DNA of 64,000 nt from Desulfolinea sp964487745 (GTDB lineage: Bacteria; Chloroflexota; Anaerolineae; Anaerolineales; Villigracilaceae): the NCBI GenBank assembly GCA_964487745.1, contig CAZASG010000018.1, positions 1 through 64,000 of the forward strand, given 5' to 3'. Made by a program: the position numbers and the translations under genes. Position 1 is the stretch's first letter, and each line of letters opens with the position of its first letter. The notes below the pieces were generated by a model. It saw only the letters and a list, made by a program, of their open reading frames with translations, searched no databases and was not told the origin of the DNA. Positions 24,728-33,589 of this stretch are shown here, one piece after another.

Positions 24728-25568
24728 ATTTCGCTAAAAGGTCACGTTGAATTCTCTGTCTCCATTCAATGGGCGGGTACGCCTGCATGAAGACGTCGGC
24801 TTCAAAGAGACGCGAGAGCAGCGCACGGATCCCCTTCTCGTGCTGCCCACCACCCTGGCTGGCGTGGCAGGCGCTAGCGGCGCGTTTCTTCTCGATCACC
24901 GAGCGAATGGCGATCCGCGCATGGATGGGGAAGCTCACTTTCGCCAGTGAAGCCAGGTCAATATCGCCATTTTTGCCAAATTTACTAGGGTCTTTGCCAA
25001 AGAGTCGCAATAAGGCAACAGTCACTTTCAAGAAGCCCTTTGAAAAAGTGTGAAAATAAAGTTTGCGTGGCTGAAAAGGTGCACCAGCATCGGGGGCAAA
25101 TTCTGCATTATTGGCATTTTCAAAAGCCAACACGGTCGCATCATGGATGGCAATATGATCTGGATGCCGATACCCGCCAATGGGGTCAAAGGTCAGTACT
25201 ACGTCAGGTTTTAAGTCGCGGATATAGGCCACAATTTTTTCTGCGACCCTCTCAATTGGTTGGGCAAAGAGCGCATCAGGATGTTCGTTGTCCGGTGAGC
25301 CGGGCATCCCTGAGTCGCGGTAATCGAGGAAGTGAACACCAGCGAGACCGAGAATCCCGGCAGCACAGCGGAGCTCGGCTTCACGTCGCTCGGCAATTGA
25401 GCTGAAGCCTTGCATATATTTCTCGTCCATCTCGCCAACTTCCCCTCTCGTGGCACAAACGAGATGCACATCCGTACCGCGTTCAGCATAAAGAGCAAGG
25501 GTGCCACCCATCCCAAAGGATTCGTCATCCGGGTGTGCTAAAACAGAAAGAATAACTGGTTTCTTCAT
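24726..25568 (-). CDS. PIG-L family deacetylase (LmbE-like)
   Basis: A 280-residue zinc-dependent N-deacetylase. The N-terminal AHPDDESFGMGG (residues 11-22) and the later GGYRHPDHIAIHDAT supply the metal ligands and catalytic Asp of the family. Relatives remove acetyl groups from GlcNAc-linked compounds, such as MshB in mycothiol or BshB in bacillithiol synthesis, or antibiotic precursors. None of those pathways is visible nearby, so the substrate is open. Transcribed alone on the minus strand. Confidence 0.88.
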   Translation of the reverse strand: MKKPVILSVLAHPDDESFGMGGTLALYAERGTDVHLVCATRGEVGEMDEKYMQGFSSIAERREAELRCAAGILGLAGVHFLDYRDSGMPGSPDNEHPDALFAQPIERVAEKIVAYIRDLKPDVVLTFDPIGGYRHPDHIAIHDATVLAFENANNAEFAPDAGAPFQPRKLYFHTFSKGFLKVTVALLRLFGKDPSKFGKNGDIDLASLAKVSFPIHARIAIRSVIEKKRAASACHASQGGGQHEKGIRALLSRLFEADVFMQAYPPIEWRQRIQRDLLAK

Positions 25569-25659
25569 AGTGAAAGGTATTTTACTCCAAATTAGACAAA
25601 AAGAGTGCGAATTATTGCATGCAACAGGGTTTTCACGTACTATTTAGATACATTCCCTT

Positions 25660-25686
25660 TTTACATCAAGGTACAAAGAGTATAAT
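25660..25686 (+). promoter_or_regulatory. Promoter for the YwiC-like gene
   Basis: TTTACA (25660-25665), a short 15-base spacer and a perfect TATAAT (25681-25686). The -10 box ends 10 bases before ATG 25697, so the transcript would have a leader of about 4 bases or none. This supports ATG 25697 over the upstream ATG 25619. Confidence 0.65.
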
Positions 25687-25696
25687 TTTATTTACT

Positions 25697-26527
25697 ATGA
25701 CAAGCTTCCGTTCACAATACTTACGCAAACAGATTTATCTCCCACAGGATCATGGCTCCTGGGTCTTCATCCTGATGCCCCTTTTTATCGGTTTTTATGC
25801 GGGCAAAAATTTCTCTGTAGCAGCTATTTACCTCATCATTGCGGCAATGGCTGCTTTTTTGATCCGGCAACCGGTTACGATGGCAGTCAAGGCCTATGCA
25901 GGGCGACGCCCACGCACAGATCTACCCGCTGCCCGCTTCTGGATCGTGGCCTACGGGTTGATCGCCTTGTTAATGCTGATCGGGCTGGTGCTACGCGGAT
26001 ATTCCTACATCCTGTTTCTCGCCATCCCCGGTGTAGCCATCTTTGGGTGGCACCTTCGTCTCGTTGCCAAACGGGATGAGCGCAGACAAGCAGGTCTCGA
26101 AGTCGTTGCGGCTGGCGCATTAGCACTCGCTGCACCAGCGGCTCTTTGGATCGCGAATGGCAATTACGATGCCCGGGGCTGGGCGCTCATGATCTTGGTC
26201 TGGTTCCAATCAGCGGCATCAATCATCCACGCCTATATGCGGCTCGAGCATCGAGAGCAAGCCCAAATTCCGGAGCGACCCGAGCAAATCCGCATCGGAA
26301 AACGGGCGCTGATGTACACATCTTTTAATACAGTGGCGGCCATTCTACTGGGTCTTTTCGACCTTTTACCGCGCTTTATTTTTGTTCCGTTTTTGCTGCA
26401 ATTTCTGGAGACTTTATGGTGGATCTTCAATCCTGCCATCAAGGCAAAACCTACTTCTGTGGGCTTTCGGCAGTTGGCCATTAGCACACTTTTTACCATC
26501 TTGTTTATTGTTTTCTGGAGGATTTAG
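25697..26527 (+). CDS. YwiC-like membrane protein
   Basis: A 276-residue protein with about eight hydrophobic segments. The start YLRKQIYLPQDHGSWVFILMPL matches the conserved head of YwiC-like proteins (PxxHGAW/xxxxP pattern), a family of unknown function. An upstream in-frame ATG at 25619 would add 26 residues, but the promoter overlaps that region, so 25697 is preferred. It is followed with no gap by two small genes (26528 and 26768), forming a tight cluster. Confidence 0.75.
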   Translation: MTSFRSQYLRKQIYLPQDHGSWVFILMPLFIGFYAGKNFSVAAIYLIIAAMAAFLIRQPVTMAVKAYAGRRPRTDLPAARFWIVAYGLIALLMLIGLVLRGYSYILFLAIPGVAIFGWHLRLVAKRDERRQAGLEVVAAGALALAAPAALWIANGNYDARGWALMILVWFQSAASIIHAYMRLEHREQAQIPERPEQIRIGKRALMYTSFNTVAAILLGLFDLLPRFIFVPFLLQFLETLWWIFNPAIKAKPTSVGFRQLAISTLFTILFIVFWRI

Positions 26528-26767
26528 ATGGAATGGAAAATCCTGACCAAAGTTTACGACCGCATTGAGGCAGAAATGATGAAGGCTGCTCTCAACGCGC
26601 TGGAAATCCCTGTCGAGATAGCGCAGGAAAGCGTGGGTGGAACGATCCCCGTTAGTTTTGGCGCGTTCGCTGAGATCCATGTTTTTGTGCCAAAAGAAAA
26701 ATTCAAAGAAGCCAGCGAGTGGCTCGAAACCTATGAAGCCAACAAAGAAGAAGACCCTGAGGAGTAG
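26528..26767 (+). CDS. Small DUF2007-like protein
   Basis: A 79-residue soluble protein starting directly after the preceding stop, with the ribosome site ggagga inside the upstream gene. The order ILTKVYDRIEAEMMKAALNA, then EIPVEIAQES, then HVFVPKEKFKEASEWL resembles the DUF2007 'putative signal transducing protein' family: a short beta-alpha fold where a variable loop sits between two conserved strands. Function is unknown. The C terminus is acidic. Confidence 0.7.
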   Translation: MEWKILTKVYDRIEAEMMKAALNALEIPVEIAQESVGGTIPVSFGAFAEIHVFVPKEKFKEASEWLETYEANKEEDPEE

Positions 26768-27106
26768 ATGAACGCATCAGAAACCGTTATTCTTGTTACC
26801 ACCTATGGAATGGGAAAAGCCAACGACATTTTGCAAACGAATTTACTGGGCAAATATCTGCAACTCATTACCGATGGTGAACTTTTACCCAACTCTATCT
26901 GCTTTTATACCGATGGTGTTCGCTGCGTTACTGACGCTTCTCCCGTGCTCCCACAACTGAAAGCCATCGAAAAAAAGGGTGTGCGCCTGATCGTTTGCAG
27001 CACTTGCCTTGAACATCTTGGGCTCAAAGCCATTGTCGGTGTTGTGGGCGGAATGCCCGACATTATCGAGGCACAGTTTAGCGCCAAAAAAGTTATCACT
27101 CTTTAG
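26768..27106 (+). CDS. DsrE/YedF-like sulfur-relay family protein
   Basis: A 112-residue protein. VILVTTYGMGKANDILQTNL begins a DsrE-like fold; FYTDGVRCVTDASPVLPQL and VRLIVCSTCLEHLGLK match the YedF-type family linked to sulfur or selenium transfer, with Cys residues in the STCLEH loop where the active Cys would lie. The N-terminal TusA-like part found in some YedF proteins is absent. It starts directly after the DUF2007 stop, so the three genes are probably translated in series. Confidence 0.78.
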   Translation: MNASETVILVTTYGMGKANDILQTNLLGKYLQLITDGELLPNSICFYTDGVRCVTDASPVLPQLKAIEKKGVRLIVCSTCLEHLGLKAIVGVVGGMPDIIEAQFSAKKVITL

Positions 27107-27178
27107 ATTTTCTCCATAGAGAATAGCTTTCTCTTCTCTATGGCTCAACCCATCACCTAATGCCAAAGGAGAGACACC

Positions 27179-28324
27179 ATGAATTTTGACCTGACTGACG
27201 AGCAAAAGATGTGGCAAAAGATCGTTCACGATTTCGTCGCAGCTGAAGTAGCCCCCAAAGCGCATGAAATAAGCGAAAGCGGCGAATTCAATTGGGATGC
27301 AGTCCACAAAATGGCAGAGATTGGCATCTTGGGCATGATGGTGGAAGAAGAATATGGCGGTTCTGAGGTCGGCACGGTCAATATGTCCATCGCGATAGAA
27401 GAGCTTGGATGGGCTTGCGGCAGCACCGCTCTTGCCATTGCCGCTCACACCGAGCTGGGCTGTGCCCCGCTTGCCAAATATGGCACACATGAGCAAAAAA
27501 AGAAATTTCTTGAACCAGTTGCCAGCGGCACGGGCAAACTGGCTGCACTTGCCCTGACCGAACCTGGCGCAGGCTCTGATCTCCAGGGCGTGAAAACCAA
27601 GGCTGAAAAAGATGGGGATGGATGGGTCATTAACGGCAGCAAGATGTGGATCACCAATCCAAGTGTGGCCGATTACATCATCACCCTGGCTCGCTCGCGA
27701 CCTGAGGCTGGCTCCCGCGCAATGAGCATGTTCATCGTCCCCGCTGACGCGCCCGGGCTCACCATCCACCCGCCCGAAAAGAAGATGGGGCTGCACGCAT
27801 CCCAAACCCATGCCCTTACCTACGAAAACGTCCGCATTCCCGCCAACTACCTTCTCGGCGAAGAAGGCTTGGGCTTACACCAAACCCTCGAAACACTGGA
27901 TGCGGGCCGCATCAGCATCGGTTCACTCTCCGTCGGTTTGGCACAGGCAGCCTACGAAGCAGCCATCAATTACGCCAAAGAGCGCGAGGCCTTTGGGAAG
28001 CCCATTGCCAAGTATCAGGCCATCCAGTGGATGCTGGCGGATGCCACCACAGAGATCGAAGCTGCCCGCCTGATGATGCGCCAGGCTGCCTGGCTCCACG
28101 AGAACGGGCGTCCCTTTAGCCAAGCCGCCGCAATGGGCAAACTCTTCGCTACAGAAATGGCAGAGCGAGTGGCGCGGAACGCCATCCAAATTCATGGTGG
28201 CTATGGTTACAGCCGCGAGTATCCTGTCGAGCGCATCTACAAGGATGCCCGCCTGATGACCATCGGCGAAGGGACGAGTGAGATCCAGAGAATGGTGATC
28301 GCGAGGAATATATTGAAGGGATAG
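27179..28324 (+). CDS. Acyl-CoA dehydrogenase
   Basis: A 381-residue FAD-dependent acyl-CoA dehydrogenase of normal length. Signatures are ALTEPGAGSDLQGVKTKAEKDG (FAD/substrate site), MWITNPSVADY, MGLHASQTHALTYENVRIP and the C-terminal IHGGYGYSREYPVERIYKDARL. The catalytic Glu is in GEGTSEIQ near residue 366. It performs the first oxidation of fatty- or branched-acyl-CoA breakdown; chain specificity cannot be read. The ribosome site aaggagag precedes ATG 27179. No electron-transfer flavoprotein gene is in the window. Confidence 0.93.
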   Translation: MNFDLTDEQKMWQKIVHDFVAAEVAPKAHEISESGEFNWDAVHKMAEIGILGMMVEEEYGGSEVGTVNMSIAIEELGWACGSTALAIAAHTELGCAPLAKYGTHEQKKKFLEPVASGTGKLAALALTEPGAGSDLQGVKTKAEKDGDGWVINGSKMWITNPSVADYIITLARSRPEAGSRAMSMFIVPADAPGLTIHPPEKKMGLHASQTHALTYENVRIPANYLLGEEGLGLHQTLETLDAGRISIGSLSVGLAQAAYEAAINYAKEREAFGKPIAKYQAIQWMLADATTEIEAARLMMRQAAWLHENGRPFSQAAAMGKLFATEMAERVARNAIQIHGGYGYSREYPVERIYKDARLMTIGEGTSEIQRMVIARNILKG

Positions 28325-28347
28325 AACAATAGGAAAGGCTACAGATA

Positions 28348-28387
28348 AATTTTGCCTTGAAGGACAAAGATCCTTCAAGGCAAAATT
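28348..28387 (+). terminator. Perfect 17-bp hairpin after the acyl-CoA dehydrogenase gene
   Basis: Left arm aattttgccttgaagga (28348-28364) and its exact reverse complement (28371-28387) enclose the loop caaaga. The 3' flank lacks a long T-run, so it may be a weak terminator or a 3' mRNA-stabilising hairpin. Confidence 0.65.
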
Positions 28388-28488
28388 CTATGGGCATGAA
28401 AACGACATAAAAAAATTAGCGCTCAACTATTTTAGGTATAATAAATCAACCTAACACCTACTCACGCAAACTCAGGAGGAAACATATC

Positions 28489-29151
28489 ATGAAGCGAACA
28501 CCTTACTTGATACTATTATCGGCACTTCTTTTATTTTCATTTCTAACAAGCAGCTGTACATCACCAGCACCCCTTGTTCAATCAACGGCGACCCTTCTAC
28601 CTGCCACAAATACACCTCAGCCATCTACGCCTACCCCTGAACCGACGCTAACCAATACGCCAGCCCCTACACTAACACCAACTTTAGTACCCCTTGCGAT
28701 TCCAACAAGCATTCTACGCACTGAGCAGTGGAATGGTGTCTTTACTCATACCGATGCTAATAGTTCAAAACAAAAATTCTCTCTGTATATGGATGAAATG
28801 AATGGTCTTACCTTCACTGGGAAAATGGTTTGGCAGCCTTATGGCAATAGAGGAAACCGGGCGCAAAAAGGGGCAACGGTAAGAATCGTCGGCGAATTCG
28901 TAACAGACTTTGGAGATGGCTTGGAACAATTAAAATGGGAAAATCTCAGAGATTACAGAAGAGAAGACCGAAGCGGATATTGGGTAAAATGGCAGGAAGT
29001 CCAGATTATTCAAGGTTATCGACAGTACTCTGAAAGTGCATGGTACTATGCACACCTCCGGGAAAGTGGAAATATGGTAGCCGTATTCTTTTTCAATGAA
29101 AACGAGACAATAGCACATATCCATGAAATCACACTGAGCAAAGTAAGATAA
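28489..29151 (+). CDS. Hypothetical lipoprotein with Thr/Pro-rich linker
   Basis: A 220-residue protein. The N-terminal lipoprotein signal ends at SSC (Cys near residue 23). Residues about 25-70 are a low-complexity Pro/Thr/Ala linker (TPTPEPTLTNTPAP type), common in exported proteins of Anaerolineae. The C-terminal domain (about 75-220) has an alternating hydrophobic pattern rich in Trp and Tyr and is probably beta. No family was recognised. TATAAT lies at 28437-28442 and a strong aggagga ribosome site precedes ATG 28489. Confidence 0.7.
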   Translation: MKRTPYLILLSALLLFSFLTSSCTSPAPLVQSTATLLPATNTPQPSTPTPEPTLTNTPAPTLTPTLVPLAIPTSILRTEQWNGVFTHTDANSSKQKFSLYMDEMNGLTFTGKMVWQPYGNRGNRAQKGATVRIVGEFVTDFGDGLEQLKWENLRDYRREDRSGYWVKWQEVQIIQGYRQYSESAWYYAHLRESGNMVAVFFFNENETIAHIHEITLSKVR

Positions 29152-29488
29152 CTCACAGAAAACTACCGTAGAAAGAGTCTTCAAAAACAATGGAGGTTCT
29201 TTTTAACTTTGTGCTAACCGGGTCATGACCCGGTCAACTCCATCGCATAGAGATTTTGTGTCTAGTCATGAATTTGTTTGCATCACCCGTCTGGGGTGAA
29301 ATAAAGGAAGCTCATCGTTAAATAAAATTTACAGATATTTTCGACCTAAATAGTCGCCATTTTACCTGTTCTATGCTATACTTTGGCGTTTCAATTTGAG
29401 AGTATAGAATTATGTAAAAAACGCTCAGATTTATGTACAATAAAATAACCATCGAATCATGATGGGCTTTGCAAAAGGAGAATTTGAA
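29152..29488. other. Intergenic region with an 18-bp palindrome and a promoter
   Basis: This 337-base gap holds no gene that I can support. It contains a perfect palindrome, accgggtcatgacccggt (29217-29234), which could be an operator for a dimeric regulator or half of a terminator. A second small hairpin lies near 29283-29299 (tcaccc/gggtga). A -10 box TATACT preceded by TGC (29374-29382) probably drives the cytochrome gene. Confidence 0.5.
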
Positions 29489-29881
29489 ATGAACAAAAAG
29501 TTGATGACGTTGGCAATATTTGTGTTGCTGATGGTTTTAGTTGCAGGCTGTAGTGGCGCCCCCAAAGGTTCACCGGAAGCTGGTGAGGCGCTCTTTAACG
29601 AGATGCTAATTGATACTAACCCAGGTTGCGCCACCTGCCATTCGCTGGAGCCAGATGTAGTACTTGTAGGGCCGTCGATGGCAGCCTTTTCTCACGAGGC
29701 CGAGGAGGAAGGGGAAGAGCTAGGGATGACAGCGGAAGAGTTCGTGAGAGAATCCATATTGGACCCGAATGCAGTCGTACCGGAAGGGTACCCAGAAAAC
29801 ACAATGCCATCCAATTGGGGTGATGTATTAACTGAAGAGCAAGTGGACGACCTTGTAGCCTACCTGATGTCTTTGGAATAA
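29489..29881 (+). CDS. Cytochrome c lipoprotein
   Basis: A 130-residue mono-heme cytochrome c anchored as a lipoprotein (LVAGC, Cys near residue 20). The heme site CATCH lies near residues 47-51, and the distal Met is probably in ENTMPSNWG near 107. The C-terminal EEQVDDLVAYLMSLE is the last helix of class I cytochromes c. It likely carries electrons outside the cytoplasmic membrane. ATG 29489 follows aaaggag and is preferred over the upstream ATG 29459. A terminator follows. Confidence 0.88.
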   Translation: MNKKLMTLAIFVLLMVLVAGCSGAPKGSPEAGEALFNEMLIDTNPGCATCHSLEPDVVLVGPSMAAFSHEAEEEGEELGMTAEEFVRESILDPNAVVPEGYPENTMPSNWGDVLTEEQVDDLVAYLMSLE

Positions 29882-29913
29882 AGAAAGTATCTGAAAGATC
29901 TACCTTGCTTGAA

Positions 29914-29949
29914 AAAGGTGACTGTTTTCAACAGTCACCTTTTTTTATT
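29914..29949 (+). terminator. Intrinsic terminator after the cytochrome c gene
   Basis: aaaaaggtgactgtt (29914-29928) pairs with its reverse complement from 29932, with loop ttc, and a long T-run follows. Confidence 0.92.
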
Positions 29950-30030
29950 TCTTAGTTTTTTGTATACTACAGAAAATTACAATTTTGATGATGCCAGTAA
30001 TTTGGCCTTTCTAGTTGTGGAATTTTCTCA

Positions 30031-31821
30031 ATGACATCTGATATTGCCTTAACATTATCCATCATCGTAGCTGCGTTGATTGTCTTCGGCACCGATAAGC
30101 TGCGCGTCGATGTCGTTGCTTTGCTGGTGCTTATTGTTGTTGGCCTCACTGGTCTGGTCAGCCCAAAAGAAGTTTTCTCCGGCTTTTCCAACTCAGCTGT
30201 CATCACCGTTTGGGCGGTCTATATCGTTTCTGGGGGATTATTCAAAACAGGCGTCGCCGATATCTTAGGAAAATTCATCCTGCGGATCTCCGGGCACAGT
30301 GAGACGCGCCTTATCACCGTTATTATGCTGACCTGTGGTCTGATGTCCGCCTTCATGAACAATGTCGGAGCAACCGCTATGTTGATGCCCGCAGTTGTCA
30401 GTGTAGCCAAGCAGACCAAAATTCCGGTTTCCAAGCTCCTGATCCCGCTTTCTTTCTCATCTTTATTGGGAGGCAAAATTACTCTGATCGGCACACCTGC
30501 TAACATCCTGGCAACCAGCATCGTCTCCGAGGCAGGTCTACCTACCTTCAATTTTTTCGACTTCGCTCCAATCGGGCTGATCGTTTTGAGCACTGGGGTT
30601 TTGTACATGATCATTATCGGACGGCACTTGCTCCCAATAAGGCAGGCACCAGGAGAGGCGCAGGTAAAAGGCGAATTGCGCAGCCACATCTCTGAAGTGC
30701 GCGTCTTGCCTGAAAAAGATTTAGCCGGTTCTACCTTGTTGAAATCAAAACTCGGCGCTCACTATGACCTGACTGTAATTGCATTGGTGCGAGAAGGGAA
30801 GACGACAACCCGATTAGCGCGTGAGACTACGATTTTACAGGGGGATATCTTATTGATCGAAGGTCCCCCTGAAAATATCCTGCGTGCCCAAAAGGATCTG
30901 GGGCTGGCAACTGCCAATAAGCAAAAACGTCATGCCGAATTGGACAAGCTCAGTGAGGAAGAAATTGGCATTGTAGAGGCCACCCTCGCACCGCGCTCAT
31001 CCATGACAAATCGCAGCCTACGCTCGATCAACTTCCGCAAGCGTTATGGATTTACCGTGCTGGCGATTCGACGTCATGGCGCAATCATCACCAAGCGTCT
31101 GGGCAACCTGAAACTGCAGTTCGGCGATGATCTGATCCTTCAAGGACCACGCCATCGCACACCACAGCTGGAAGTAAAAAATGACTTTCTGGTACTCGAA
31201 CCACGCAAAATCCCCGCAGACCGCCGTCGAAAAATGCCTATTGCAATCGGGCTGATGTTGAGCGTGATCGCCCTAACTTTATTCGCAGGGATCGACATAT
31301 CCTTGGCGATGGTCATGGGAGCAACAGGGATGGTACTCTTTCGTTGTATCAGTATGGATGAAGCATACGCCAGTATCGATTGGCGTACAGTATTTCTCGT
31401 CGCAGGCATGTTACCCTTGGGCACTGCTATGGAGAACACCGGTACAGCCCGATATATCGCCGACCTGATGTTAGGCGCCATTGGCAATATGGGGCCGCTA
31501 GCGGCCTTGGCAGGCATCTATTTACTGGCCGCCTTAATTACCCAGCCTATGTCCAATGCCGCAGCGATGGTGTTGGTCGTGCCCATTGCCCTCGATACGG
31601 CCTTAAGTCTGGGGGCCAACCACCTGACTTTCACGCTAGCGGTGGTTATTGGCGCTGCAACCAGTTTTTTAACCCCGGTTGGGCATAAGGCCAACGTATT
31701 GGTATTCGGCCCTGGCGGTTATAAATTCTTCGATTACGCTCGCGTCGGCGCGTTGCTGACCGTATTCCTTTTTATCGTTTCTATGATCTCACTGCCAATC
31801 TTGTTCCCCTTCTTCCCCTAA
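30031..31821 (+). CDS. SLC13-type permease with two central TrkA-C (RCK_C) domains
   Basis: A 596-residue divalent-anion:sodium symporter-like membrane protein. The N-terminal half (about 1-200) has AFMNNVGATAMLMPAV and SFSSLLGGKITLIGTPANI, typical for the DASS/ArsB-related fold. Residues about 205-390 are soluble and hold two TrkA-C domains (VIALVREGKTT..., VLAIRRHG...QFGDDLILQGP). The C-terminal half repeats the transport motif (MSNAAAMVLVVPIAL, SFLTPVGHKANVLV). Such proteins import sulfate, dicarboxylates or related anions; the TrkA-C domains may sense ligands. The substrate is not determinable here. Confidence 0.88.
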   Translation: MTSDIALTLSIIVAALIVFGTDKLRVDVVALLVLIVVGLTGLVSPKEVFSGFSNSAVITVWAVYIVSGGLFKTGVADILGKFILRISGHSETRLITVIMLTCGLMSAFMNNVGATAMLMPAVVSVAKQTKIPVSKLLIPLSFSSLLGGKITLIGTPANILATSIVSEAGLPTFNFFDFAPIGLIVLSTGVLYMIIIGRHLLPIRQAPGEAQVKGELRSHISEVRVLPEKDLAGSTLLKSKLGAHYDLTVIALVREGKTTTRLARETTILQGDILLIEGPPENILRAQKDLGLATANKQKRHAELDKLSEEEIGIVEATLAPRSSMTNRSLRSINFRKRYGFTVLAIRRHGAIITKRLGNLKLQFGDDLILQGPRHRTPQLEVKNDFLVLEPRKIPADRRRKMPIAIGLMLSVIALTLFAGIDISLAMVMGATGMVLFRCISMDEAYASIDWRTVFLVAGMLPLGTAMENTGTARYIADLMLGAIGNMGPLAALAGIYLLAALITQPMSNAAAMVLVVPIALDTALSLGANHLTFTLAVVIGAATSFLTPVGHKANVLVFGPGGYKFFDYARVGALLTVFLFIVSMISLPILFPFFP

Positions 31822-31839
31822 ATTTCCTAAAAAACTTAT

Positions 31840-32403
31840 CTACTTTTTCTTCACCACCACCCAAACATTGAAATCTTCGGCGCGGACATCGACATCCGCA
31901 TTTTCAAAGGAAAAGAGGTTTGCAATCGAGTCGGGGCCAAGAAAATGACTGCGCATCAGCGCCAGTTTCTCCGCAACCGCGATCAGCTTGACCGCAAATT
32001 TACGGATATCCGGCTCCTGAATGACAATGCGCCCCCCGGGCTTGATGATACGCCAAAGTTCGCACGCCGTTTGAGTTTGGTCAACCACATGATGAAGCGC
32101 ATCTACCATCAAAACACAGTCAAAGAAATTATCGGCAAAAGGCATCGTTTCAGTCAGAGCACAGGTGGGGCGCAAATTCTCCTTCACGGCCGCTTCTTTA
32201 AGCATCCCCATTGAAATATCGGAGAGCACAATCGAACCGACATGCTCCTGCAAAAAGCCTGAAACACGCCCTGTTCCGCCACCCGCATCAAGAAGACGAC
32301 AATTTGGGCTGGGATCAAGCTCTCGCAACATAGCCTCTGTAGCAGCAGGAGGAATTACTTTTTCATAAATGGGGGCAAGAATATCAAAATGATCAAAAGG
32401 CAT
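31840..32403 (-). CDS. Class I SAM-dependent methyltransferase
   Basis: A 187-residue methyltransferase of the Methyltransf_11/UbiE-like type. SAM-binding motif I is LLDAGGGTGRVSGFL near residue 35, followed by the acidic VLSDIS, then TMPFADNFFDCVLMVDALHHV and the post-motif KPGGRIVIQEPD. The substrate is unknown. It is convergent with the SLC13 permease gene. Confidence 0.85.
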   Translation of the reverse strand: MPFDHFDILAPIYEKVIPPAATEAMLRELDPSPNCRLLDAGGGTGRVSGFLQEHVGSIVLSDISMGMLKEAAVKENLRPTCALTETMPFADNFFDCVLMVDALHHVVDQTQTACELWRIIKPGGRIVIQEPDIRKFAVKLIAVAEKLALMRSHFLGPDSIANLFSFENADVDVRAEDFNVWVVVKKK

Positions 32404-32447
32404 AGGTTTTAGTCTCGAGTATCAATTAGGCTAAGCAAATTATGGGA

Positions 32448-32978
32448 TCAGTCAACGGTGATCAGATCTTTGATGCGCTCGTAGGTCGCAGGACCTATTC
32501 CACTGACGTTGGTCAGTTCATCTGTGCGTTGGAAGCTGCCATATTGACGGCGATAATCAACGATCGCCTGTGCAGTGGATGGGCCAATTCCCGGGAGTGT
32601 ATCCAACTCATCAACCGTGGCAGTATTGATGTTGACGCGATTTGTCCCCCCGCTGCCGGCTGTGTAAAACTCGGATTTCTCGATATGCAACTGGTCACCA
32701 TCTTCAAGTAAAGAAGCAAGGTTGATGTTCTCGTCATCAGCAATGGGTAAAAAGCCCCCAGCCGCATCCACAGCATCGGCAACACGACTACCCGCAGGGA
32801 GATCGTAAATACCGGGGGCAACTACGGCACCGGTAATATGTACGGAAATAGGAGCAGGTGTGGGTGGAGGGCGAAGCGCGATTGTATCCCCACCGGGTTG
32901 CCGTGTGGTGAGCCAGATGATCCCCGCCAGGAGCAATCCGACTAAAATTCCAATAATTGTGTTGAGAAAATCTTTCAT
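32448..32978 (-). CDS. comEA: ComEA-like DNA-binding competence protein (SLBB plus helix-hairpin-helix)
   Basis: A 176-residue protein with one N-terminal membrane anchor (residues about 5-24), a Pro-rich spacer, an SLBB domain (VHITGAVVAPGIYDLPAGSR near 48) and a C-terminal HhH DNA-binding domain (VNINTATVDELDTLPGIGPS near 117). This is the ComEA layout: in competent bacteria it binds incoming double-stranded DNA outside the membrane. ATG at 32978 is chosen because a TATACT box lies 9 bases upstream and the SLBB/anchor layout then matches the family. No comEC was seen in the window. Confidence 0.88.
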   Translation of the reverse strand: MKDFLNTIIGILVGLLLAGIIWLTTRQPGGDTIALRPPPTPAPISVHITGAVVAPGIYDLPAGSRVADAVDAAGGFLPIADDENINLASLLEDGDQLHIEKSEFYTAGSGGTNRVNINTATVDELDTLPGIGPSTAQAIVDYRRQYGSFQRTDELTNVSGIGPATYERIKDLITVD

Positions 32979-32980
32979 CG

Positions 32981-33589
32981 TTATCCTAGTATACCGCTTG
33001 CTAGCAAAATCGTAAAAGAGCCAATATACCAGTGAATGAGAAAAGCATAAAGAAAAGATCTGGTGCGCCACGCCACCCAGCCAAATGCAAAACCGCCAAA
33101 CAAGGTGGTTAGAGTCTCGACTTCCGGCTTGCCAAGGTGAGCAAGCGCAAAGGGCACTGCCTGTATCCAAAGTGCTTCTGCGCCAAATTTGCGGGCGTAG
33201 CCAAAGAGAAGCCAGCCACGGAAGAGAAACTCCCAACCAAGCAGATCAAGAAATGTATTCCATGGAAGCCCGGGCAGGAGATGAAAATAATATGCCTGCA
33301 TCTCGCTCGCAGCATTTACCAGCCACCACAGGATAGGTGTAAGAAGAACGATCCCGCCCAGAGTAAGCTTTAATCCCATTCGCCAGTCGCCCAGCTGAAG
33401 CCCGTAACTGGCAGGGCTTTCACGAAAGATAAAAATCGTAAAAAACAGAGGGATGATCAGATAAAGAATGGTGCGGTCAATTAATTTGGATGAGGTAAAA
33501 AGATGATAATGATCCAACATCAGCAAAAGCGTGCTGACGATGGTCAGGGCGGCAATCTTCCAGTCGAGGTTAAGTTTTTGAGTGGCCAT
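32981..33589 (-). CDS. CPBP family intramembrane metalloprotease
   Basis: A 202-residue membrane protein with about six hydrophobic segments. The motif WEFLFRGWLL (near residue 118) corresponds to the EExxxR motif but has only one Glu; FALAHLG and FLIHWYIG supply the conserved His residues. These are the marks of CPBP (Rce1-like) proteases. The reduced first motif could mean altered activity. The start codon follows directly on the T-tract of the ileS terminator, so expression may depend on read-through or on a promoter I cannot see. Confidence 0.8.
   Translation of the reverse strand: MATQKLNLDWKIAALTIVSTLLLMLDHYHLFTSSKLIDRTILYLIIPLFFTIFIFRESPASYGLQLGDWRMGLKLTLGGIVLLTPILWWLVNAASEMQAYYFHLLPGLPWNTFLDLLGWEFLFRGWLLFGYARKFGAEALWIQAVPFALAHLGKPEVETLTTLFGGFAFGWVAWRTRSFLYAFLIHWYIGSFTILLASGILG
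32988..33016 (-). promoter_or_regulatory. Promoter for comEA, within the end of the CPBP gene
   Basis: On the minus strand TTTACG (33016-33011), a 17-base spacer and TATACT (32993-32988). The -10 box ends 9 bases before the comEA ATG, so the transcript would be leaderless or nearly so. Confidence 0.6.
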
